From CBIFVZ01 sp966185765 (lineage in GTDB: Bacteria > Pseudomonadota > Gammaproteobacteria > Enterobacterales > Enterobacteriaceae), in the NCBI GenBank assembly GCA_966185765.1, contig CBIFVZ010000095.1, forward strand, positions 1 to 12,111: a DNA stretch of 12,111 nucleotides, in the 5' to 3' direction. Every line of letters starts with the position of its first letter. Position 1 is the stretch's first letter. The notes beneath the pieces are model-generated. The model was not told where the DNA came from and did no database searches. It was given only the letters and a program-made list of their open reading frames with translations. Positions 6,721 through 12,111 of this stretch are shown piece after piece. Position numbers and translations under genes: made by a program.

Positions 6721-8465
6721 GCGCCGAACTGCATCTTATGCAACTGGGCATAGACACCCTTTTGCTCCAGCAGTGCGATATGCGTACCGCGCTCAACGAT
6801 GTTACCGTCTTCCACCACCACAATTTCATCCGCCTGTTCAATGGTAGACAGACGGTGAGCAATCACCAGCGACGTTCGGTTTTTCTGTAACTCGTCGAGG
6901 GCTGCCTGAATGGCTCGTTCTGATTCGGTATCCAACGCCGAGGTTGCTTCATCCAGAATCAAAATGGGGCTGTCACGCAGCAACGCACGGGCAATTGCAA
7001 TACGCTGGCGCTGGCCACCCGAGAGCAGAACGCCGTTTTCACCAATGACGGTATCCAACCCATTGTCCATCTTGTTGATGAAGTCTGTGGCATAGGCCAT
7101 TTGCGAAGCCTTCTCCACATCCTCACGCGTGTACTGCTCGGTACGTGCATAAGCGATGTTGTTGGCAATGGTGTCGTTAAACAAATGAACGTTTTGCGAC
7201 ACCAGCGCCACCTGGTCACGTAACGATGCCAGCGTGTATTCGCGGATATCGTGGCCGTCCATCAGGATTTCACCTTCATCGATATCGTAAAAACGGGTAA
7301 TCAAACTGGCGATAGTTGATTTACCGGAACCTGAGCGCCCCACCAGCGCCACCGTTTTACCCGCCGGAATAGTGAGGTTGATGTTACGCAACGCAGGTAC
7401 ATCACGTCCCGGATAAGTGAAGGTAACGTTACGAAACTCAATATCGCCCTGGGCGCGTTTAATCTCACGGCTACCGCTGTCTTTTTCCTGCTCGGTATCC
7501 AGAATGGAGAACAGTGTCTGGCACGCTGCCATCCCACGCTGGAACTGGGCGTTAACATTAGTCAGCGATTTCAGCGGGCGCATCAGCGCAATCATGGAAG
7601 AGAAAACCACGGTGATGGTCCCCGCCGTCAGGTTTTCCATTACGCTCGGGAAGCTTGCCGCATACAGTACAAAAGCCAGCGCCAGAGAAGCAATGAGCTG
7701 AATAATCGGGTCGGAAATCGACGAGGCGGAAACCAGCTTCATCCCCTGCAGACGCATGCGGTTACTGACTTTGTTAAACCGCTCGGCCTCAACCTGCTGG
7801 CCACCAAAAATCAGCACTTCTTTATGCCCTTTAAGCATCTGTTCCGCGCTGGTCGTGACCTGCCCCATCGCATTTTGCATGTTCTTACTGATGTTGCGAA
7901 AACGCTTAGAAACCACACGGATAGCAAAGGACACGATCGGTGCCAGCACGATAAGAATCAGAGAAAGCTGCCAGCTGTAATAAAACATCATGATAAACAG
8001 ACCGATGATTGACGCCCCTTCACGCACCACGGTAATCAGCGCACTTGACGAAGAGGAAGCCACTTGTTCGGAGTCATAGGTAATACGCGAGAGCAGCGTA
8101 CCGGTTGACTGTTTATCAAAGAAGGCAACCGGCATCCCCATCATGTGGTTAAACAGGCGGCGACGAATAGTCATGACCACCTTACCGGATACCCAGGAGA
8201 TGCAGTAGCTGGATACAAAGCTCGTGATCCCTCGCAGAACCATCAGGCCGATAACAACCAGCGGCATCCAAATCAGTACAGAACGGTCCGTTTTGCCAAA
8301 GCCGTCATCCAGTAACGGTTTGAGTAGCGATAGCATAAATGTATCGCTGGCTGCGTTGAGGATTAAGGCAACCCCAGCCACGATCAGACCCAGTTTGAAC
8401 GGTGCGATTACCGGCCAGAGACGGCGGAAGGTCTGCCAGGTGGAGAGATCTTTATCATTGTGCAT
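6717..8465 (-). CDS. msbA: Lipid A export ATP-binding/permease protein MsbA
   Basis: MsbA is the homodimeric ABC exporter that flips core-lipid A from the inner to the outer leaflet of the inner membrane. The 582-residue length equals that of E. coli. The first 320 or so residues form the six-helix membrane domain, with hydrophobic stretches near 26-47, 64-88, 140-163, 166-186, 253-272 and 280-298. The nucleotide-binding domain follows: Walker A GRSGSGKST (376-384, K382), Q-loop Q424, signature LSGGQ (481-485), Walker B ILILDE (501-506, catalytic E506) and switch H537. The start is conserved (MHNDKDLSTWQTFRRLWP), but there is no strong Shine-Dalgarno before it (TTAGTTGGTTCGACA), which is unusual for an essential gene. 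It begins 35 bases after comEC and overlaps lpxK by ATGA. Nothing looks damaged. Confidence 0.99.
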   Translation of the reverse strand: MHNDKDLSTWQTFRRLWPVIAPFKLGLIVAGVALILNAASDTFMLSLLKPLLDDGFGKTDRSVLIWMPLVVIGLMVLRGITSFVSSYCISWVSGKVVMTIRRRLFNHMMGMPVAFFDKQSTGTLLSRITYDSEQVASSSSSALITVVREGASIIGLFIMMFYYSWQLSLILIVLAPIVSFAIRVVSKRFRNISKNMQNAMGQVTTSAEQMLKGHKEVLIFGGQQVEAERFNKVSNRMRLQGMKLVSASSISDPIIQLIASLALAFVLYAASFPSVMENLTAGTITVVFSSMIALMRPLKSLTNVNAQFQRGMAACQTLFSILDTEQEKDSGSREIKRAQGDIEFRNVTFTYPGRDVPALRNINLTIPAGKTVALVGRSGSGKSTIASLITRFYDIDEGEILMDGHDIREYTLASLRDQVALVSQNVHLFNDTIANNIAYARTEQYTREDVEKASQMAYATDFINKMDNGLDTVIGENGVLLSGGQRQRIAIARALLRDSPILILDEATSALDTESERAIQAALDELQKNRTSLVIAHRLSTIEQADEIVVVEDGNIVERGTHIALLEQKGVYAQLHKMQFGA

Positions 8466-8500
8466 TGTCGAACCAACTAAAGTTGAAATAGCCGCATATT

Positions 8501-10756
8501 CTACCTGTTAACGGGGATGACGCCAAACCACTGATGATACCAGCGCGGTAAAATATGCTCCCGAAAGCTCCTGACCTGCGGTTCACCTTCGCCAAAGCGC
8601 ACGGTGAGTTGTCCGTGGCGAGCCGTGTCGTACCAGCGGATGTGCCGCTCATGATAACGCCTGAGAATGACCGTTGACGGTAAACGCCAGGCGCTGTAGC
8701 GCGCAACGGACGCCAGCGCCAGCGAGGGTGACACCTGACGCAGTAGCAGGGGTGACGACGAGGTTCGACTGCCATGATGCGGTACCTGGAGGATATCGGC
8801 CTGTAAAAGTGCACGTTGGCTGCGCACCATCGCCAGCTCTGCCGACGCTTCCAGGTCGCCAGTGAGCAGTACACTGCGGTGACCGTCATCGATTTTAACA
8901 ACGCAGGAACGGTTATTACCTGTGCCCTGCCAGCCGCGCGGCGGCCAGTGCACAGAAAAGTGGAGTCCCTGCCAACGCCAGCGCATTCCCTGCCAGCACG
9001 GCATATGCCCTGTGACACCCAACGAACTTTGCACCACCATCAATGGCCAGGCGGTTTGCAGGCTTTTTAACCCACCGCTGTGATCGAGATGCTCGTGGCT
9101 CAGTATCAGCCGTTCGGGAGTTAAGTGGTGCCAACGCAGCCAGGGAATAATGGTCTGCTTACCACTGTCTCCCCCCTGCCAGGCGCCACCGCTGTCATAT
9201 AAAATAGCACGCTGGTTACGTTCAACTACCAGCGCAAGACCGTGGCCAATATCAAGCATATGTAACGCCCATCCGCCTGGGGTTTTCTCGCGCCAGAAGG
9301 GATAAAGCATGGCAATGAGCAGTACCAGCACAGAGGCACCCCACGCTAACCCGCTGCGAAAACGCCACACCACTAACAGCAGCCAGGGAGCCAGACTCAA
9401 CCAAAGATAACGCTCATCCAGTGCCAGCCAACCGTCTGGTAACGCACGCAGATAAGCAAACACCCACTCCAGCGAAATATCTGCCAGCGTCAGCAACGGA
9501 CGTGCATCCGCAAACGGCGTAATCATCATTGCCAGCAAGATTAAGGGTACGGTAACGAAGGTTACTGCCGGTACTGATATCAGGTTCGCAGGCCAGTTGC
9601 TAACACTGATACCGTGAAAAATAGCCACCTGCATCGGCAGTAATAACAGCATCATCCCCACCTGGAGATGGGCCAGAGTCAAAGCCTGCTTCACACCTAT
9701 GGGCAGCCTCTTTTTGGTAAACGGCTGCCACTGATACCAGAACAGTAACCCTCCTACGGCAGAGATTGAAAGCAAGAAGCTGTCCGAGAGTAGCGCCAGC
9801 GGCTCAGCAAACAGCATTACCGCCACACACGTCAGCCAAATCTGCCAGCCGCTCATGCGTATTCCGCTCAGGCGCATTGTCCCAACAACCAGCATAGCAA
9901 GCAGTGTACGCACTGCAGGAGGCTGTGCACCGGCAAGCCACGTGTATATCATCGCCATCACCAGCCCACCGCAAAACGGCAAACGCCAGCCAATATAGCG
10001 GGTGGGTAGCATGCATTGCCCAAGTCGCACCAGCAGCCACCCCACTGCGCCAGACAACCCGATATGCAGCCCGGAAATCGCCATCAGATGTGCCGTGCCG
10101 GTGCTTCTTAGCAATTCCCTGTCAGCCTCGCTAAGCCCTGCTCGTTCACCAAAGCCCAGCGCTAACAATACGCCCTGCCAGGGTAATGACTGACTTTGCT
10201 CAGTAATACGCGCAATAAAGCGGCTGCGTATATTGCATTTTGTCGATAAAGGTTCTGCGCTGATGATGTTGCCGCGCAACGTTATCTGCTGTGCCAGTGC
10301 ATAGCGCTGAGCATCAAAACCGCCACTGTTAAGCCTGCCATGCACCGGCGTCAGGCGCAGCGTCATACGCCAGCGTTGTCCGGCACATGCCGGTTGGGTC
10401 AGTGCCGCCTGGTAAACCGTGATGCCGGGCTGTGGAAACAGCCAGCGCCCGTCAATACGCTGAATACGCATTTCGCTAACCTTTTCGCCGGTTGTTGCAC
10501 TAATAGCCACATCGGCAGTCACGGTGCGATTACCCAACGCCTGTACCGGCCACAACACCTGCTTTGCAGCTAAAAGCCCCCAGCACAGCATCCATAATAT
10601 GAATGCAAGATAGCGACACTCGCGTTTTGCGGGAATCGATACCAGCGCCGCAGCCGCCATAAGCATGCCAATAGCACCTTCAGACGGAATTTCAGGCAGC
10701 CACAGCAGTGGTAACATGCCTGCTATCACGCTCAAACACAGTCCTGTTAAAGACAT
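8501..10756 (-). CDS. ycaI: ComEC/Rec2-family DNA uptake channel homologue (YcaI)
   Basis: ComEC is the inner-membrane channel that carries single-stranded DNA into the cytoplasm during competence. The E. coli homologue YcaI is a little-studied member of the family. The product is 751 residues (754 in E. coli). Hydrophobic segments near the N-terminus are followed by a soluble OB-like part (about 75-175). The Competence membrane domain comes next (about 190-480, including GTAHLMAISGLHIG near 220-233 and QPPAVRT). A C-terminal metallo-beta-lactamase-like domain has LDIGHGLAL, SHEHLDH (553-559), LLTGDLE and VPHHGS. The metal-binding HxHxDH motif is intact. The usual GQG is GHG here. I chose ATG 10754-10756, seven bases from GGAGG; an adjacent GTG at 10757-10759 is the alternative. 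It is the first gene of the minus-strand series leading to msbA, and is much more diverged from E. coli than its neighbours. Confidence 0.93.
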   Translation of the reverse strand: MSLTGLCLSVIAGMLPLLWLPEIPSEGAIGMLMAAAALVSIPAKRECRYLAFILWMLCWGLLAAKQVLWPVQALGNRTVTADVAISATTGEKVSEMRIQRIDGRWLFPQPGITVYQAALTQPACAGQRWRMTLRLTPVHGRLNSGGFDAQRYALAQQITLRGNIISAEPLSTKCNIRSRFIARITEQSQSLPWQGVLLALGFGERAGLSEADRELLRSTGTAHLMAISGLHIGLSGAVGWLLVRLGQCMLPTRYIGWRLPFCGGLVMAMIYTWLAGAQPPAVRTLLAMLVVGTMRLSGIRMSGWQIWLTCVAVMLFAEPLALLSDSFLLSISAVGGLLFWYQWQPFTKKRLPIGVKQALTLAHLQVGMMLLLLPMQVAIFHGISVSNWPANLISVPAVTFVTVPLILLAMMITPFADARPLLTLADISLEWVFAYLRALPDGWLALDERYLWLSLAPWLLLVVWRFRSGLAWGASVLVLLIAMLYPFWREKTPGGWALHMLDIGHGLALVVERNQRAILYDSGGAWQGGDSGKQTIIPWLRWHHLTPERLILSHEHLDHSGGLKSLQTAWPLMVVQSSLGVTGHMPCWQGMRWRWQGLHFSVHWPPRGWQGTGNNRSCVVKIDDGHRSVLLTGDLEASAELAMVRSQRALLQADILQVPHHGSRTSSSPLLLRQVSPSLALASVARYSAWRLPSTVILRRYHERHIRWYDTARHGQLTVRFGEGEPQVRSFREHILPRWYHQWFGVIPVNR

Positions 10757-10812
10757 CACGCCGCCTCCCTGTTTCAGGCAGTCTGTGTTTTTCTTTTTTT
10801 CTTTGCACTACC

Positions 10813-10841
10813 GTTATAAGCACCTATCGAGCGCGGTTCAG
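10813..10841 (-). promoter_or_regulatory. Candidate sigma-70 promoter for comEC
   Basis: On the minus strand TATAAC (10813-10818) matches five of six -10 bases and lies 57 bases before the comEC ATG. At 17 bases spacing the -35 position holds CTGAAC (10836-10841), only a partial match. A start site here would give a leader of roughly 50 bases that includes the A-rich tract. This is the best candidate in the region but is not strong. Confidence 0.3.
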
Positions 10842-10938
10842 AAAAAGTGATATCGGTTACTACGCTTACCCTCAGCGCCGGGAACCGGATTGCAAAACGC
10901 AAATACCAGCAAACATGCTGATGTCATATCTGGAGGTC

Positions 10939-10959
10939 GCTGTGGCTGTGGCTGTGGCT
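10939..10959 (+). repeat. Short GCTGTG tandem repeat (3.5 copies)
   Basis: Three perfect tandem copies of GCTGTG followed by GCT lie between ihfB and comEC. Read on the plus strand in the open frame they encode alternating Ala-Val. Such a short-unit array could vary in copy number by slippage, and here it lies outside any recognised gene. Confidence 0.8.
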
Positions 10960-11027
10960 AAACAGCGTAACGCGGGTTTATTACCCTTCGTCAACCGTAG
11001 CACACCACAAGCTGATTTACGGGCAAT

Positions 11028-11054
11028 AAAAAAGGTGCTCTGAGGCACCTTTTT
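11028..11054 (-). terminator. ihfB rho-independent terminator, symmetric (works in both directions)
   Basis: Downstream of the ihfB stop the minus strand reads AAAAAGGTGC, a six-base loop CTCAGA, then GCACCTTTTTT. This is a perfect 10-bp stem followed by a U run, and is a textbook intrinsic terminator. Because the arms are flanked by As on one side and Ts on the other, the plus strand also forms a stem ending in TTTTT, so it could stop transcription from either side. Confidence 0.9.
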
Positions 11055-11068
11055 CTCAAACCATCAGC

Positions 11069-11353
11069 TTAAGAGTAGATATTTGCACGGTCACGCAACT
11101 CTTTGCCTGGTTTAAAGTGGGGAACGTATTTGCCTTCCAGTTCCACTTTATCCCCGGTTTTTGGGTTACGCCCTACGCGCGGCGCGCGATAGTGTAAGGA
11201 GAAACTACCAAATCCCCTGATTTCAATGCGCTCGCCCTGGGCAAGCGTAGAGGCCATATGTTCCAGCATCTCTTTCACCGCATCCTCAACGGTCCGAGCA
11301 GGGATGTGAGAGTGCTGGCTGGCAAGTCTTTCGATCAATTCTGACTTGGTCAT
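11069..11353 (-). CDS. ihfB: Integration host factor beta subunit
   Basis: IhfB pairs with IhfA to form IHF, the sequence-specific DNA-bending protein of the HU family that acts in nucleoid structure, transcription, replication and recombination. The product is 94 residues, as in E. coli. It begins MTKSELIERLASQHSHIPA. It has the DNA-contacting IEIRGFGSF segment with E44 and R46, the GRNPKTG arm tip with the intercalating P64, and the C-terminal PHFKPGKELRDRANIY. I chose ATG 11351-11353 because GGAGGA is just upstream. The frame is open for six more codons to 11371, but that part contains the ribosome site. It lies 88 bases after rpsA, with a hairpin between, and ends in a strong terminator. 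In E. coli it is expressed both with rpsA and from its own promoter. I could not place a promoter here. Confidence 0.98.
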   Translation of the reverse strand: MTKSELIERLASQHSHIPARTVEDAVKEMLEHMASTLAQGERIEIRGFGSFSLHYRAPRVGRNPKTGDKVELEGKYVPHFKPGKELRDRANIYS

Positions 11354-11399
11354 GAATCCTCCGGTTTCCATTCAGGAAATATTCTTACACCTATCGAAC

Positions 11400-11421
11400 A
11401 AGGGCGGCCGCAGCCGCCCTT
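11400..11421 (-). terminator. GC-rich hairpin between rpsA and ihfB, probably a leaky terminator
   Basis: A perfect 9-bp stem, AAGGGCGGC with GCCGCCCTT, and a four-base loop starts 20 bases after the rpsA stop. On the minus strand only TTGTTCG follows, so the U tract is poor. I infer partial termination or 3'-end stabilisation of the rpsA mRNA with read-through into ihfB. Confidence 0.6.
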
Positions 11422-11441
11422 CGTAATGCGCCAGGTCGAGA

Positions 11442-12111
11442 TTACTCGCCTTTAGCTGCTTTGAACGCTTCAGCCATTGCGTTGGAGAAGTTGCCTTCTT
11501 CCTGCTTGTTGTTCACAGAAGCGATAGCGTCTTTCTCGTCAGCTTCGTCCTTCGCACGAACAGACAGGCTGATTGCACGGTTTTTGCGATCAACGCCAGT
11601 GAACTTAGCTTCAACTTCATCGCCCACGCTCAGAACCTGAGTCGCGTCTTCGATGCGGTCGCGAGAAGCTTCAGAAGCGCGCAGGTAACCTTCAACGCCG
11701 TCTGCTAATTCAACTGTAGCACCTTTCGCATCAACTGCAGTGACTTTACCAGTCACAATTACGCCTTTCTTGTTCAGCGCAACCCAGTTGTTGAACGGAT
11801 CTTCAGCCAGCTGCTTAACGCCCAGGGAGATACGCTCACGTTCTGCGTCAACCTGCAGTACCACTGCCGCGATTTCATCACCTTTCTTGAACTCGCGAAC
11901 GGCTTCTTCGCCAGCCACGTTCCAGGAGATGTCGGACAGGTGTACCAGACCGTCGATGCCACCGTCCAGGCCGATGAAGATACCAAAGTCAGTGATAGAC
12001 TTGATTTTACCTTCAACGCGATCGCCCTTGTTGTGGGTTTCAGCAAACTGCTGCCACGGGTTAGATTTGCACTGCTTCAGACCCAGGGAGATACGACGAC
12101 GTTCTTCGTCG
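11442..12111 (-). CDS. rpsA: 30S ribosomal protein S1, C-terminal part (runs off right edge)
   Basis: S1 is the large RNA-binding ribosomal protein that brings mRNAs, especially those with weak or structured leaders, to the 30S subunit. The minus-strand frame is open from the right edge to TAA 11442-11444, showing 222 codons. These should be about residues 336-557 if the length equals the 557 of E. coli. Visible are the end of S1 repeat 4 (DEERRRISLGLKQC), all of repeat 5 (from about NKGDRVEGKIKSITDFG to ERISLGVKQL), all of repeat 6 (KKGVIVTGKVTAVDAKGA to RAISLSVRAK) and the acidic, flexible tail ending MAEAFKAAKGE. A GTG at 11916-11918 encodes the Val of ISWNVAGEE and is not a start. Codon use is strongly biased to common codons, as expected for high expression. 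The promoter and self-regulated leader lie outside the window. Confidence 0.98.
   Translation of the reverse strand, partial: DEERRRISLGLKQCKSNPWQQFAETHNKGDRVEGKIKSITDFGIFIGLDGGIDGLVHLSDISWNVAGEEAVREFKKGDEIAAVVLQVDAERERISLGVKQLAEDPFNNWVALNKKGVIVTGKVTAVDAKGATVELADGVEGYLRASEASRDRIEDATQVLSVGDEVEAKFTGVDRKNRAISLSVRAKDEADEKDAIASVNNKQEEGNFSNAMAEAFKAAKGE

Larger units (their letters stand above)
10757..11068. other. comEC/ihfB intergenic region
   Basis: About 310 bases lie between ihfB and comEC. On the ihfB side is a strong hairpin (described separately). Next comes a GCTGTG repeat inside a short plus-strand open frame (GTG 10942 to TGA 11043, 33 residues) with TGGAGG five bases before the GTG. On the comEC side is a TATAAC-type -10 candidate and a long pyrimidine-rich tract (10789-10805) that makes the comEC 5' leader A-rich. 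I recognise no known RNA gene or protein family here. Confidence 0.5.

Noticed and set aside
8455..9018. A 187-codon frame inside comEC on the same strand
   Set aside because: It lies within the metallo-beta-lactamase domain of ComEC, whose reading frame is unambiguous. The alternative frame has no recognisable motif.
10789..10805. The T-rich run before comEC as a plus-strand terminator
   Set aside because: No stable stem precedes it on the plus strand (only a 4-bp CCTG/CAGG), and no plus-strand gene leads into it. It is better read as the A-rich comEC leader.
11442..11918. A separate 158-residue S1-like protein starting at 11918
   Set aside because: The apparent start is a GTG valine codon within S1 (ISWNVAGEE). 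The frame is open without a break to the right edge and encodes the preceding S1 repeats.

Overview
This window is a stretch of conserved chromosome from a member of the Enterobacteriaceae. I base this on recognisable full-length proteins (IHF-beta, S1, MsbA, LpxK, KdsB, MukF) that match my memory of their E. coli counterparts closely, and on a gene order equal to the E. coli rpsA-ihfB-ycaI-msbA-lpxK-ycaQ-ycaR-kdsB-ycbJ-elyC-cmoM-mukF segment read in reverse. YcaI, YcbJ, CmoM and YcaQ differ enough from E. coli that this is probably another genus; I cannot say which. I see no mobile element, tRNA, CRISPR array, prophage or sign of recent transfer.

Layout from left to right. Positions 1-653 hold the N-terminal half of mukF (minus strand, running off the left edge). 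It lies 3 bases downstream of cmoM (657-1436, minus), and the two are almost certainly cotranscribed. A divergent intergenic region (1437-1570) separates cmoM from elyC (1571-2347), the only plus-strand gene. elyC converges on and overlaps ycbJ (2330-3220, minus). A 263-base gap with a hairpin at the kdsB end follows.

Positions 3484-10756 form one minus-strand cluster in transcription order comEC (ycaI), msbA, lpxK, ycaQ, ycaR, kdsB, with ATGA start/stop overlaps at msbA/lpxK and ycaR/kdsB and short gaps elsewhere. Next come a roughly 310-base non-coding region with a strong bidirectional hairpin, then ihfB (11069-11353) and the C-terminal 222 codons of rpsA (11442 to the right edge), also on the minus strand.

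Functionally the main cluster is about lipopolysaccharide. LpxK phosphorylates the lipid A precursor, KdsB activates KDO as CMP-KDO for addition to it, and MsbA flips the finished core-lipid A across the inner membrane. ElyC is another envelope gene. The cluster also carries passengers with no obvious LPS role: the ComEC DNA channel homologue, the YcaQ crosslink glycosylase and the tiny Trm112-like YcaR. rpsA/ihfB (translation and nucleoid architecture) and mukF (chromosome condensation) flank it.

I found no new biological system. The observations I would look at again are modest: a degenerate kinase-like (APH-fold) pattern in YcbJ, a dnaX-type slippery heptamer in cmoM, and a short GCTGTG-repeat ORF that ends inside the terminator between comEC and ihfB.
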